Shown here: positions 25,208 through 35,146 of the stretch, piece by piece
Numbering within the stretch: the stretch's first letter is position 1
Layout of the letters: each line of letters begins with the position of its first letter
Position numbers and translations under genes: made by a program
Origin: CAVQBP01 sp963710745
Lineage (GTDB): Bacteria; Bacteroidota; Ignavibacteria; Ignavibacteriales; Ignavibacteriaceae
Length of the DNA: 64,000 nt
Direction of reading: 5' to 3'
NCBI GenBank assembly: GCA_963710745.1
Contig: CAVQBP010000006.1
Location: forward strand, 158,605 to 222,604
The notes under the pieces: model-generated
The model's database searches: none
What the model saw: the letters and a program-made list of their open reading frames with translations, nothing else
Told to the model about the DNA's origin: nothing

Positions 25208-26392
25208 TTACCGTTTTTTTCTTTCAAAATAATTATTTGCCCCCAACTGTTTAATCAGTAAAGTCGAGAATATCTTTTTGAAGACCAATGGGGCAAGCAG
25301 GTTTCTAATCCACAAATTAAATTTGGTTGAAGGCACATAAGTTGCCGCATTTTTTACGGCTTTTTTCTGCATAGTTTCTATCATTGGGCGAAGTTCCTCT
25401 TCGTAATTTTCAAATGCCTGCGCTACATTATCACCATATTTTTTAAGTTGTTCGGCTAGTACGTATGCGGCTGTCATTGCCATAGATGAACCTTGTCCGG
25501 AAAGTAACGTAATGCAGTATGCCGCATCTCCAATTAATACTACCCTGTTTTTATGCCATTTGCCGTGAATCCTGATTTGTGTTACCTGGTCAAAAAATAG
25601 CTTTTCTTTTTTAGCCGCTTCATCAATTATTTCTGGTACTGGTGAAGCAAAATCGGCAAATTCTTTTTTCAAAATTCCCACTTCCTCCGCAGTAGTCAGA
25701 TGTTTTAGCTTTTCAGATTGAAATACGAATAAGCTGTTGGAGGTACCATTTCCTGTAGCATAGGTCATAATCTGTCTTTTGGGACAAAGCATTGAAATCA
25801 CTTCTCCTTTGGTGACATTTATCGGAACATTGTGTTCCAATGCGCATACATAGTAACCAAGATATAACTCTTCTACTTTTTCTGGAGGATATATTATTGA
25901 ACGAATGTTAGATTTTAATCCATCAGCTCCAACAAGTATGTCGAAAGTTTCATGCGTGCCGTTATTAAACGTAACAGTTACTCCATTTTCATTTTGAGTT
26001 ATTTTTTCAATTGAGGTTGTAAATCTGATTTCAACATTGTCTTTGATTTTTTCATAAAGCACATCCGCTAGGTCGGTTCGCAAAAAGTTAAATAATTTCC
26101 CTTTTACCGAGGCCCGAAATCCTGACATATTAAGCACAAATTGCTTTTGGCCTTTTTCATTTTTCTGGATAATAATGTTGGAACCGTGATTTTTTGCTTT
26201 CAGTTGTTCTATAATGCCCATTTTTTCAGCTACAAAAATTCCCGAAGAAAAGAAATCAATCATATAACCTCCATCACGTAACGAATCTGATTTTTCGATG
26301 ATAATAGGTTGATAACCGTTTTTGTGCAGGAAATAGGCAAGGGTGAGTCCGCCAATGCCAGCACCTGATATTACTACTTTCTTGCTACTCAT
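25208..26392 (-). CDS. FAD-dependent monooxygenase (PHBH/TetX-type)
   Basis: 394 residues. N-terminal dinucleotide-binding motif VVISGAGIGGLTLAYFL, then EKSDSLRDGGYMID; middle motif LVGADGLKSNIR (DG motif); C-terminal GDAAYCITLLSGQGSSMAM (GD motif). These three define group A flavoprotein monooxygenases that hydroxylate aromatic or polycyclic substrates with NAD(P)H and oxygen. Some relatives inactivate tetracyclines or rifamycins; the substrate cannot be decided here. Length is normal for the family. Confidence 0.88.
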   Translation of the reverse strand: MSSKKVVISGAGIGGLTLAYFLHKNGYQPIIIEKSDSLRDGGYMIDFFSSGIFVAEKMGIIEQLKAKNHGSNIIIQKNEKGQKQFVLNMSGFRASVKGKLFNFLRTDLADVLYEKIKDNVEIRFTTSIEKITQNENGVTVTFNNGTHETFDILVGADGLKSNIRSIIYPPEKVEELYLGYYVCALEHNVPINVTKGEVISMLCPKRQIMTYATGNGTSNSLFVFQSEKLKHLTTAEEVGILKKEFADFASPVPEIIDEAAKKEKLFFDQVTQIRIHGKWHKNRVVLIGDAAYCITLLSGQGSSMAMTAAYVLAEQLKKYGDNVAQAFENYEEELRPMIETMQKKAVKNAATYVPSTKFNLWIRNLLAPLVFKKIFSTLLIKQLGANNYFERKKR

Positions 26393-26394
26393 AA

Positions 26395-26955
26395 TTGTTC
26401 TTTATTTTTGGTTTATCTGTTCTATAAGATATTGTTTATTAAGTTTATGCTCCTTTTAAGGAAAATAATGTACTAACCAAAGAAACATTAATAGGTTATT
26501 CATTATTTTTCCTCTCTCGCTTTATCTAGATATAAATAATCATTCGTGATTTTACTTAAATTTACCTCTGTGCCTGATTAACAAATAAATTCTTACCAGC
26601 TTTGCAGAAACCTAAATATCAAATCGATTTTATAAGGAAAAAATACCGGCAGCAATAGATATTACCAGATTAAGAAAAGATGAACTTATTAATTATACCA
26701 AGGGGTTAATATTTAATATGCTCGGTTACATAAATAGCATTAAAATTTTCTCGGAGCAAGATTTTTTATTCATGTTGTATTTCCAACAACCATTTATCAC
26801 AGCCGAAAAAATTTTGTTGCTTATTAAAAGTGATTTTTTCAATTTTCCACGCTTCGTTTTTTTTACTTTTAAATTTGTTTTGTTTTGCAACTATTTTGGG
26901 ATTCAAAATGTAATTTTTGTTTCTATATCAATAATCATTTTAATTTTTCCCAGCG
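26395..26955. other. AT-rich spacer
   Basis: No gene recognised. It includes an AT-rich region with a low-grade open frame at 26718 that lacks codon structure and homology to the rest of the window. Confidence 0.35.
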
Positions 26956-26961
26956 GCAAAA

Positions 26962-27168
26962 ATGAAACAACAATTCAAAGAAGCAAGCGGCCGCAAGGGT
27001 AAACTCATCCTGGAATACACAAAACAGAACTGCGATAGCTTGTCTTTGAAAACTCTTGATGATATTTATTATACTGCGAAAGAATTTTATAACAAAAAGC
27101 CGTCGGAAGAAAAGCCGGGAATCAAAGCAAGAAAAATTAAACTTGAGGAGTTTTATGTCGAAAGATAA
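26962..27168 (+). CDS. Small protein A, fullest copy
   Basis: 68 residues: KGKLILEYTKQNCDSLSLKT, LDDIYYTAKEFYNKK, GIKARKIKLEEFYVER. Mixed alpha/beta with a basic C-terminus. It ends in an ATGTCGAAAGATAA overlap with gene B. Remnants are at 13200, 14534 and 16140. The true start is uncertain, because the other copies read IYSNSGELILE before this point. No known family; a two-gene toxin-antitoxin-like layout is possible but unproven. Confidence 0.5.
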   Translation: MKQQFKEASGRKGKLILEYTKQNCDSLSLKTLDDIYYTAKEFYNKKPSEEKPGIKARKIKLEEFYVER

Positions 27169-27339
27169 ACCGTTGGTTACCATAGAAGAAATTTTATTTT
27201 CAAATATGCTGGAGATACAAGCATTAATAAAGATTCTTTAAAGAAAAGGGTTAGTAACTCAAGATGAGATTTTAGCAGAAGTGGAAGTGCTGAAGAAAGA
27301 GATGGAGGAAAAGATCAGGAGGATGGGGAGGGAGAACTA
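27155..27339 (+). pseudogene. Small gene B, nonsense-mutated copy
   Basis: MSKDKPLVTIEEILFSNMLE, IQALIKIL, then a TAA where intact B has a Lys or Glu codon; the rest (RKGLVTQDEILAEVEVL...EKIRRMGREN) is in frame. One substitution separates it from an intact gene. Confidence 0.65.
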
Positions 27340-27518
27340 ACTTGTTAATGCTAGTGTAAAAAGACTAATAACTTTTTCTAAAAAGAATTGGACAAAACAC
27401 AAAAACAATATGCCCAAAAAGAACCGCAATATATTTATTAAAAATCTCATAAAATAAAACCTGTCTATCGTAAAATGCTTATCTTTGTAATAAAGATAAC
27501 TTAATTTAGCAAAATTGC

Positions 27519-28739
27519 ATGCATGATTTTTTTGATAAGATTGTTCATTGGGTTCAGGGTTATCCTATTCTTTACGATAACCTGAAGTTTATGGGTGTTT
27601 TTGGTTTAGCAGTAGTTTCTTACTTTATTGTAAAGCGTATCGTTTACATAATCGTTAAAACGATTACTTCTAAAACAAAAACTAAAATAGACGATCTTGT
27701 CTTTAATGAAAAGCTGATAAGACGCATTTCAATTATTGCCCCCGTTTTTGTACTTAATAGATTTTCTTACCTTCTTCCCCGGTTCGAAAATGAAATAGAA
27801 ATATTATCTGCAATACTCATAGTATTAATGATAATGCTCACAGTCGGATCCTTTCTAACTTCATATAATGAAATTTACGAACGTTTAGGTAAAAGTGCTG
27901 ATCGCCCGATTAAAGGTTACTTGCAGGTTGCAAAAATATTCATCTATTTATTTGGTACGATTTTTATGATTGGAATTATTACTGGGCAAAATGTTTGGAA
28001 TTTATTTGCTGGTCTTGCTGCTGCTTCTGCTTTAGTCCTTCTCATTTTTAGGGATACAATACTTTCTTCTGTCGCAAGTGTTCAGATAAGTTCATACGAT
28101 CTCATACGGAAAGGTGATTGGATTGAGATGAAAAAATACGGAGCCGACGGAGATGTAATCGATATTTCTCTGAACGTAATCAAAGTTCAAAACTGGGATA
28201 AAACGATTTCTGTCATTCCAACTTACAAGCTGCTTGAGGAGTCATTTATTAATTGGCGTGGAATGCAAATAACGGGAAGCAGAAGAATCAAACGCTCAAT
28301 ATTAATTGATGTAAACAGTGTTAAGTTCTGTGATGAGGAAATTTTGAATAGATTCAAAAAATATCAGTTGATTTCAAAATATCTTGAAACGAAGACTGAA
28401 GAAATAAAAAAACATAATGTTGAAAAAGGCGTTGACGAAACGCAATTAATCAATGGGAGAAGATTAACTAATCTTGGCACATTCAGAATCTACCTGGAAA
28501 ATTATTTGAAGCAAAGACAGGATGTGAATACAGGATTAACTTTTATGGTTCGTCATTTGGATCCTGGTCCTACAGGAATCCCTATTGAGGTTTATGTTTT
28601 TGCTGCAACAACCGAATGGGTAAAATATGAAGGAATTCAGGCTGATATCTTTGATCATATTTTTGCTGTCGTTCCATTATTTGATCTAAAAGTATTTCAG
28701 ACTCCAAGCGGGACCGATTTTAGATCTTTGAAAGAATAG
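27519..28739 (+). CDS. MscS-family mechanosensitive channel, YbdG-like
   Basis: 406 residues, near the length of E. coli YbdG (about 415). Five N-terminal helices (about 22-190) end in the pore helix NLFAGLAAASALVLLIFRD, followed by the beta domain IRKGDWIEMKKYGADGDV and NWDKTISVIPTYKLLEESF, and a C-terminal domain to RHLDPGPTGIPIEVYVF. It should release ions on hypo-osmotic shock. It is one of the few plus-strand genes of the accessory region, with A/B upstream. Confidence 0.88.
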   Translation: MHDFFDKIVHWVQGYPILYDNLKFMGVFGLAVVSYFIVKRIVYIIVKTITSKTKTKIDDLVFNEKLIRRISIIAPVFVLNRFSYLLPRFENEIEILSAILIVLMIMLTVGSFLTSYNEIYERLGKSADRPIKGYLQVAKIFIYLFGTIFMIGIITGQNVWNLFAGLAAASALVLLIFRDTILSSVASVQISSYDLIRKGDWIEMKKYGADGDVIDISLNVIKVQNWDKTISVIPTYKLLEESFINWRGMQITGSRRIKRSILIDVNSVKFCDEEILNRFKKYQLISKYLETKTEEIKKHNVEKGVDETQLINGRRLTNLGTFRIYLENYLKQRQDVNTGLTFMVRHLDPGPTGIPIEVYVFAATTEWVKYEGIQADIFDHIFAVVPLFDLKVFQTPSGTDFRSLKE

Positions 28740-28839
28740 CCCTCACAAATTTTTTTACGCACGTTAACCATGCCGTTTATTTGGTTTATTATGCCATTCA
28801 AAAAGAGATTTGAACATCTATTAAAATGAAATTATTTCT

Positions 28840-29026
28840 TCAACCTAACCACTTTGCTCTCCTAACAAGAAAAGAGAATTGCCCTATTTTTTTCCCATAC
28901 CTGATTTCGACGATTTCTGTTGTATATTTATTAAGTGAGAAAGCCAATAAAAATCGTTGGAATTGATTTGTCGACTACTAAAAAGAGATGGAGGAGAATA
29001 TTAGGAAGATGGGGAGGGAGAATTAG
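28840..29026 (+). repeat. B-type long repeat, copy
   Basis: Diverged copy of the repeat found at 24361, 32165, 37930 and 41850, ending in GAGATGGAGGAG and GGGGAGGGAGAATTAG. Its last bases supply the stop codon of the cytochrome-like gene on the other strand (TTA at 29023-29025). Confidence 0.55.
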
Positions 29027-29523
29027 TTAGATTGATGTTTTTTGAAATCCTGATTGCTGAATGTTTGCTTATCAGGGATTTTTATGACATTAAATTCAAA
29101 GTTTACCGCATGGTGGCAGGCATTGCAGGTGTTTGTCAGTAGTGTGTAATTTCTTTTAAATAGCTTAAGGTTTTTCTGTTCAATAGCACTGTTTACACTG
29201 TCCAATGCCGGCTTGATCATTCCAATCATTTTACTTTCTTTTCGCTCAGTCTCATATTTCTGAATGTCATCCATGGTTTCCATTATTTCATGAATCTCAA
29301 AATCGGCTAGTTTCCAATTTTGATTTTTCCCGGCAAACCATAACTTTGCGTGGTGAGCCTGAACAATGCTCATAAATTCTCCAAATCCTGGTTTATATGT
29401 TTCTGATAATTTAACTTCGAGACTATCAACTCTTTTCTGCAATTTCTGTGTTTTGTCTGTCTGCTGATTACAAGCAATAATTCCAAACGTCAATATTAAT
29501 ATTGTAACAATGATCTGTTTCAT
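29023..29523 (-). CDS. c-type cytochrome-like lipoprotein
   Basis: 166 residues. Lipobox GIIAC near residue 18. A coiled segment (KLQKRVDSLEVKL) and a four-helix-type domain follow, then a single haem c motif TCNACHH near residue 138. The arrangement resembles cytochrome c'/b562-type helical bundles with the CxxCH near the C-terminus. Axial ligands beyond the His are not assigned. Its TAA overlaps the TAG of the B tail on the opposite strand. Confidence 0.75.
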   Translation of the reverse strand: MKQIIVTILILTFGIIACNQQTDKTQKLQKRVDSLEVKLSETYKPGFGEFMSIVQAHHAKLWFAGKNQNWKLADFEIHEIMETMDDIQKYETERKESKMIGMIKPALDSVNSAIEQKNLKLFKRNYTLLTNTCNACHHAVNFEFNVIKIPDKQTFSNQDFKKHQSN

Positions 29524-29720
29524 TTTTCTATGGCTATTGAGGGTTATTGCTTTCTAACATTACGATTAACTTTTTACTTTCATTAAAAGTACTAATTTTA
29601 TAAAATATTTCATATTAAGTACGCGCAAGATCTTGAAGTTTAAGATTGGAAAATGTAATTATTAACGCTTTTTGATTTATTCCTGATGATAGAAATAAAG
29701 ATTAATCATTATTAATTGTA

Positions 29721-29830
29721 TCAAAAAGTATTGAATACAACAACAACAATGAGATAACCTGCCCACAAAATCCCAAAACTGTTACTTGTTAAATAATACC
29801 GTTTCCCTTTTTCATTGAACATGTTTTTAA
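29721..29830 (-). pseudogene. 85-residue membrane protein family, truncated 3' end
   Basis: Matches the last third of the gene at 38190 (MFNEKGKRYY, NSFGILWAGY) and then breaks off near 29829. Confidence 0.55.
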
Positions 29831-29850
29831 TTATCGAGCGTTATTGTCTC

Positions 29851-32001
29851 TCATTTCATTAAAATAATTTTTTTTGTTTGTATAAAATCTCCGGCCTTCA
29901 TCCTGTAAAAGTATATTCCACTTACAAGATTACTTCCATTAAATTCAACTTCATAACTACCCGCTTTTTTTTCTTCTTTAACAAGTGTTTCTATTTCTTT
30001 ACCTAGAATATCGTAAACTTTTATTGTAACAAAAGTAGCTTTTGGAATTGAGTAAATTATATTTGTTGTTCCATTAAATGGATTCGGGTAGTTTTGAGAA
30101 AGATTAAAATTCATTTGCAAACCGGCGGGTAACTTTTCTACGGAAGTCAATAATTCAGATAGTGGCCGTTTCCAGACGCCTGCACCGTCAGTTCCAACAT
30201 ATAAATTCGTACCGCAAATACACATGGTATGAACTAGTAGTCGAGTTAGTCCTGTATTGACTGCAGTCCAATTAATACCATTATTTGTTGAGAGGAAAAC
30301 ACCATATTGATAAGAACTGGCAAATAGATATGTGCCTCCCGTTTCATTGTTATAAACTGCAAAATCTGAGATTGGAGTATCTATTAAACCTGTATGGTTC
30401 AATTGTATTCCATTAGTATTTTTATTGAAAACGTAAATTCCATCATCAGTTCCTGCATAGAGGTTTTCGTCCGAGTTAGCCAGACAATAAACATAGGGTA
30501 TAAATTCATAATTCGGTCCCCAGCCTGTCCCATTATCAGTAGATTGCAAAATGCCATTAGATGTCCCTGCATAAATATTATTACCAGAAAATGCAAAATC
30601 CAGAATACTAACTGTCGGTGTCGAATAAACGGAAGTCCAATTTGATCCATTATTAGTAGAAAGATAAATTCTACCACTGTCATAATTAGAGGTTCCTGCC
30701 AACATAAGCGAATCTGAAATTGCAATTGAAACCATGTTATTTGCCCTGCTTAAATCTATTGATGACCATTTTCTCCCATTATCAGAAGACAACCAAAGAC
30801 CATTATAAGTACCTGCAAAAAGATTTGTAATTTCAGGTGTTGCGGTGTTAGCTGCAAGAGCATTGACGCGTCTATTCGAAATAACAGGATTAAGTTGAAT
30901 CCAATTTGTTCCGGTATCGGTTGAGATGTATATATTACTGTTAGTACCTGCATAAAGATTTTCTCCTGAACAAGCAAGAGCATTAATCAAAGGACTAGTC
31001 AATCCAATGCTGCTTGGGTTCCAGCTTTTACCACCGTCGGTAGACAGAAAAACACCGTTTCCCATTGTTCCCAAATAAAGATTTGTATCTGATACTGAAA
31101 AGCAATTAATATTCATATTTGTCAAACCCGAATCAGATGAAAGCCAGTCAATACCTTTATTAGTGGATCGAAAGACACCGCTATCAGTTCCGGCAAAAAA
31201 ATTCATATAACCGTTAATATTAAGAGAAACCGCAAGCGCATTGATTTGGCGTCCTATTAATCCCGAATTAACCGGTATCCACGTTGCACCGTTATTATCT
31301 GACATAAATACTCCCTCTCTTAATGTCCCTGCCAGGAGTTGTGGCCTATTTGTTTCATTAGGAAAAACGATAAGAGATGAAATATATTTATCTGTTAATC
31401 CGTCATTGACGGCAGTCCAAAATGCTCCACTATTAGTTGAAAGAAAAATACCACTTCCAGTAGCTGCAAAAAGGTTTGTGACATTATTCCCGTTTTGAGT
31501 AATTGCAAATGCTGTTATGTTTGTTTCAGGTAAACCGCTATCCACTTCTGTCCAGTTTAAACCGTTATTAGTCGACCGAAAAACACCATTCTCGCCTCCA
31601 GCAAATATATTAGTATCTAAAACTAAAAGTGCTCGAATATGACCATATTTCAGGCCTGTGTTGACTGGATTCCAGTTCGTCCCATTATCGCTAGTTAGAT
31701 AGACGCCACCGCTTGTCCCAATAAAAACATTCTTGCGTGAAAACGCAATAGAAAGTGGACTATCATGTATACCTGAGTTAATATTTGACCAGCTTTTACC
31801 GTTATTTACGGATAAAAACATTCCCCAGTCCCATGCAGCATCTCCGTTATCAGTTCCTGCAAATATATTTGTACCGTTAATACCGATACATCTCACCTGA
31901 CCTCCGTAAGGCCCATTAGTTTTAATCCATTGTCCTTTTATTTCATTTATTTGTAAAAAAATGATAGCAATTGCAACTTCAAAAATTATGGAATGTCTCA
32001 T
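29851..32001 (-). CDS. T9SS-secreted BNR/sortilin-type propeller protein
   Basis: 716 residues with a signal peptide (about 1-23). About 14 repeats of the kind GVFLSTNNGINWTAVNTGL, each with an Asp-box-like S-T-N-x-G-x-x-W core, form one or two beta propellers of sialidase/sortilin type. The C-terminal T9SS domain (about 640-716) has YPNPFNGTTNIIYSIP, KVYDILGKEIETLV, SGIYFYRM and TKKIILMK. No sialidase active-site Arg triad is evident, so a binding rather than catalytic role is likely. It is the largest gene in the array region and may be resident DNA rather than a cassette. Confidence 0.88.
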   Translation of the reverse strand: MRHSIIFEVAIAIIFLQINEIKGQWIKTNGPYGGQVRCIGINGTNIFAGTDNGDAAWDWGMFLSVNNGKSWSNINSGIHDSPLSIAFSRKNVFIGTSGGVYLTSDNGTNWNPVNTGLKYGHIRALLVLDTNIFAGGENGVFRSTNNGLNWTEVDSGLPETNITAFAITQNGNNVTNLFAATGSGIFLSTNSGAFWTAVNDGLTDKYISSLIVFPNETNRPQLLAGTLREGVFMSDNNGATWIPVNSGLIGRQINALAVSLNINGYMNFFAGTDSGVFRSTNKGIDWLSSDSGLTNMNINCFSVSDTNLYLGTMGNGVFLSTDGGKSWNPSSIGLTSPLINALACSGENLYAGTNSNIYISTDTGTNWIQLNPVISNRRVNALAANTATPEITNLFAGTYNGLWLSSDNGRKWSSIDLSRANNMVSIAISDSLMLAGTSNYDSGRIYLSTNNGSNWTSVYSTPTVSILDFAFSGNNIYAGTSNGILQSTDNGTGWGPNYEFIPYVYCLANSDENLYAGTDDGIYVFNKNTNGIQLNHTGLIDTPISDFAVYNNETGGTYLFASSYQYGVFLSTNNGINWTAVNTGLTRLLVHTMCICGTNLYVGTDGAGVWKRPLSELLTSVEKLPAGLQMNFNLSQNYPNPFNGTTNIIYSIPKATFVTIKVYDILGKEIETLVKEEKKAGSYEVEFNGSNLVSGIYFYRMKAGDFIQTKKIILMK

Positions 32002-32164
32002 TTTATTTCTATTTAATTTGTTTTAAGCCTAAGATTTTAATTCGTATTTAAATTTACTTTTAAATAATATTAAACCGTAAAAAGGAAATAATAATCCATC
32101 GCTTTACCATTTCACTCAAAAAACATATTAAATGATTCCAATCTTGAATTTAGGTTTACGTTAA

Positions 32165-32357
32165 AATCCGCACAGGGGGAAACAGAATGGCCGGGATGAA
32201 GAGAAATTGCCCCAATTTTCCCCATACCTCTAAATATGATCAGATCTAATGTAAATTGATTAAGTGAGAAAGGCAATTGAAATCTTTGAAATTGATTTGC
32301 TTACTGCTGAAAAAAGAGATGGAGGAGTAGATTATGGGGATGGCGAAAGAGAATTAA
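32165..32357 (+). repeat. B-type long repeat, copy
   Basis: Contains AATGGCCGGGATGAAGAG, ATTGCCCCAATTTTCCCC, GATCAGATCTAATG and a B tail, like the repeats at 37930 and 41850. Confidence 0.6.
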
Positions 32358-32378
32358 AATTATTATTTTTTTACATTA

Positions 32379-32634
32379 TCAAAAAGTATTGAATACAACA
32401 ACGACAATGACATAACCTACCCACAAAATTCCGAAGCTGTTACTGGTTACATAATATCGTTTTCCTTTTCCATTAAACATATATTTATTCGAAGACCAGG
32501 TTCCTCTGGAATTAAATATAACATTCCAACTTCGTCCGAATATTCTTCAAGTAAATTTTTGAAGCCAATACTCGTAGAATTAAGCTTGTAAAAAAAATAG
32601 AGAAAAAGATAATTAATGGGATTAAGTCTTTCAT
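32379..32634 (-). pseudogene. 85-residue membrane protein family, degenerate copy
   Basis: Full-length homology to 38190 with at least two small indels (in the regions matching ERLNVIF and SKNLLEE). B-type repeats flank it on both sides. Confidence 0.6.
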
Positions 32635-32769
32635 TATGATTGCTCCCCGTTTAGCAGTTGCCTACTTATTTTGATAATGGTTTCAATTTATAATGAAAAA
32701 ATTAATTTTTCAAGAAATCCCTCAAAAAATTTTTGATAGCAAAAATGTTCAAAAATTTGATGTGCTAAG

Positions 32770-32818
32770 AAAAGAAAGGAAGGAGGAGAAGATTAGGAGG
32801 ATGGGGAGGGAGAATTAG
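32770..32818 (+). repeat. B-tail repeat
   Basis: GGAGGAGAAGATTAGGAGGA, TGGGGAGGGAGAATTAG. Confidence 0.6.
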
Positions 32819-33276
32819 AAAATCAAATTTTTTACAAGAATTTGGTTATTTATAGTTTTTTACTTTTATTCGATACGGCAGACTACCTCCGGATTATCAA
32901 CCGAAGATCGGGCTTGTCCAACAACGGTTTGAAACTCGGCAAACTTCGCTTCAAATCTTATTTAGTTATCCGTTCCTAAAATTTAGTTTCATTATTCTTT
33001 TAGTAGTCAGATTACAGCAACTTGTCTCTTATATTCCTCATTACCAAATATCAAAAAAATTACTTATACGGCTTTGCAATCTTAGTAGAAAGTAACAAGG
33101 ATATCATCCAGGAAGAATAGCACTCTCGAGCCATTCTTTATTACATATTCCATTTATCTTATCCGTTATCTCAGGCATTAGAAAATAAACCGCTCTAGTC
33201 TATTATGGAGCCAAGAATTTCCATTTTTCTTCAATGTTTTTGACGCAACTTCTATCTTTGATCTTCTCTTTAGAAA
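32819..33276. other. Spacer without recognised gene
   Basis: AT-rich DNA with no convincing frame. It contains a TTATCAACCGAAGATCGGGC stretch reminiscent of the CCAACC...GGTTGG hairpins of the attC-like sites. Confidence 0.35.
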
Positions 33277-33690
33277 TTATTTAGATATTATTGTCTCTTT
33301 TAACGACCATAAAATTGCAAGTACATCTTTCTTAGACACGTCATCAATATTATGTTTGTCAAGCACTCCCATAATATCATCAATCGCATAAATATACTCT
33401 GCGGCGCTAATATTCATTCCGCGATGGGTGGTTGGCATATCTCTCCCTTTATATTCAACCTGTCCACCGCTTCCTGCACTAAAAAAATCGATGGTATGTT
33501 GTCTGATTTCTGCTAGTCGTTCCGGTTGATCCAGCAAATGTTTGAAACGTGCATTAATCTCCGGTTTATTCATGTGTGCTTCAATTACATCATCAACAAT
33601 GGCGGTTATGCCGGATATTTTGCCCAACCTTTCAAAGAGTGTTTTTGATTCCAGGGGCTTAGTTCGTACACTTATTATGTCAGTTTCCAT
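33277..33690 (-). CDS. Truncated haemoglobin (group 1)
   Basis: 137 residues. TLFERLGKISGITAIVDDVIE is the typical truncated-globin start, followed by INARFKHLLDQPERLAEIRQ, a Gly-rich turn (SAGSGGQVEYKGRDM), the proximal His in THRGMNISAAEY, and VSKKDVLAILWSLKETI. Such proteins bind O2 or NO through haem, often for NO detoxification. The next gene upstream encodes an AraC fusion, 125 bases away in the same orientation, so the pair may share a transcript. Confidence 0.88.
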   Translation of the reverse strand: METDIISVRTKPLESKTLFERLGKISGITAIVDDVIEAHMNKPEINARFKHLLDQPERLAEIRQHTIDFFSAGSGGQVEYKGRDMPTTHRGMNISAAEYIYAIDDIMGVLDKHNIDDVSKKDVLAILWSLKETIISK

Positions 33691-33815
33691 AAAAATTTGC
33701 TCCTATTAAGATTATTCAAATCTACACTAACGAAATTACATCCAATAGCATATTTGGTTCTTCTGCTAGCAATTTTGGTTCAAAGTGAATTCATTAAGAA
33801 TAAAACATAATAGGC

Positions 33816-34913
33816 TTATTGCACTAATTCAGAAGGCATAATGCCATATTTTTTACGAAAACATCTTGTATAATACGAAGGACTATTAAATCCTGAAGCG
33901 AAAGCTACTTCAGATATATGCCCTTTTTGCTTTATCAGCAGTTGTAATGATTTAAGAAGCCTGAAATGAAGTAAGAACATATTTGGTGATTTCCCGGTTA
34001 ATCGAATCATCTCCCGGTAGAGTTTTGATTTGCTAATTCCAATATATTTTTCAAAATCTTCAATTTTTATTTTCTCATTTTGCCATTCTTTTTCAGTGAA
34101 TTCCATTAGACTATTGAGAAATTTTTCTTCCATCGGTTTTATTACATATATATGGGGACTTTTCAAAAATTCACCAACATTTTCGCTCTCAAATAAATGC
34201 TTTACCTCAATTGAAATAATGATTTCAGCTAAGGAAATAAAACACATTCGTTTGGCCAGTTTTATTGTATCCTCAAAAATTGATTTTTTTTCTGTTACCG
34301 GTATACCTGCATGCATGCCGATAGATAATTCTGTAAATTCAGTTTTATATTGGGTTCTGAAAATCCAATAAGTTTCACGAATTTTTATTGCACATAAAAC
34401 TGCTTCTGTAACTTTTCGAAACGAAATTAAAAATCCATCTTCATTTTGCTGAACAATATTTCCATCAAACGATTTCAGAATTGCACTTATCTGTTCGTAA
34501 AATTGCAGCATACTTGAAATATTAGAAAAAGGGTCGGAATTTTTAAAGGAGTGATGTTCAATAGTTATTATCATTAATGTTCTAAAAGCCGGATCATTAA
34601 TGATATTTAAATTTGTATTCTGTGCTTTCTCCGGGTCTTCAATCCTGCCTAAAAATGACTCAACAATCGCAGGATCCACTTCAATAATTTGATAAGGCAC
34701 CTCACCATGTGCATGTTTATGCATCTCAATAATTGCATTTTTTTTGGGTGCTTCCACTAAACAAAAGGCCGTTTTGCGCGTATTATCAAACCAATAGGTT
34801 AAACCACGGCAGCCATATTTATGCTGGATTTTTAAGTCTTCCTGGTGAAGTTGTGCAACGTTTTCGGCAGTAACAGCTTCAGATACATCGTGCCGATCCA
34901 TATATATTGGCAT
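33816..34913 (-). CDS. DUF4242-cyclase-like-AraC fusion regulator
   Basis: 365 residues in three parts. Residues 1-90 are DUF4242-like (MPIYMDRHDVSEAVTAENVA, HKYGCRGLTYWFD, KTAFCLVEAPKKNAIIEMHK). Residues 105-245 resemble the fold of a class III nucleotide cyclase (MIITIEHHSF, DGFLISFRKVTEAVLCAIKI, LSIGMHAGIPV), but the second metal Asp is not evident. Residues 262-365 are an AraC helix-turn-helix (SKLYREMIRLTGKSPNMFLL, VAFASGFNSPSYYTRCFRKK). It may sense a metal or small ligand and control the adjacent haemoglobin; that is inference. Confidence 0.82.
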   Translation of the reverse strand: MPIYMDRHDVSEAVTAENVAQLHQEDLKIQHKYGCRGLTYWFDNTRKTAFCLVEAPKKNAIIEMHKHAHGEVPYQIIEVDPAIVESFLGRIEDPEKAQNTNLNIINDPAFRTLMIITIEHHSFKNSDPFSNISSMLQFYEQISAILKSFDGNIVQQNEDGFLISFRKVTEAVLCAIKIRETYWIFRTQYKTEFTELSIGMHAGIPVTEKKSIFEDTIKLAKRMCFISLAEIIISIEVKHLFESENVGEFLKSPHIYVIKPMEEKFLNSLMEFTEKEWQNEKIKIEDFEKYIGISKSKLYREMIRLTGKSPNMFLLHFRLLKSLQLLIKQKGHISEVAFASGFNSPSYYTRCFRKKYGIMPSELVQ

Positions 34914-35146
34914 ATCCTTAATATTTCCTTATGATTTAGATCGATCTTCTATTCATCCCATTCATTAAACATAACTAATTTGCCAAATTGTTGTATTTGC
35001 TCATAACGTTCATGTTCAATTATTCTTATAATATCCTAATGGGATTTTAAGAACAATGTTTATAACCTTCTTCTGAAATCAATTTATCTTTTTTTTAATT
35101 ATAATTCAACTCTAACCTGAACTGGATATTGTTACTTATGTTCAGT

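Noticed and set aside
26718..27002. Open frame of 94 codons on the plus strand upstream of gene A
   Set aside because: Phenylalanine-rich low-complexity translation without domain or ribosome binding site, in AT-rich spacer DNA.
26962..27340. Calling A/B a toxin-antitoxin system
   Set aside because: Only the layout is suggestive. Neither protein shows a recognised toxin or antitoxin fold, so I left function open.
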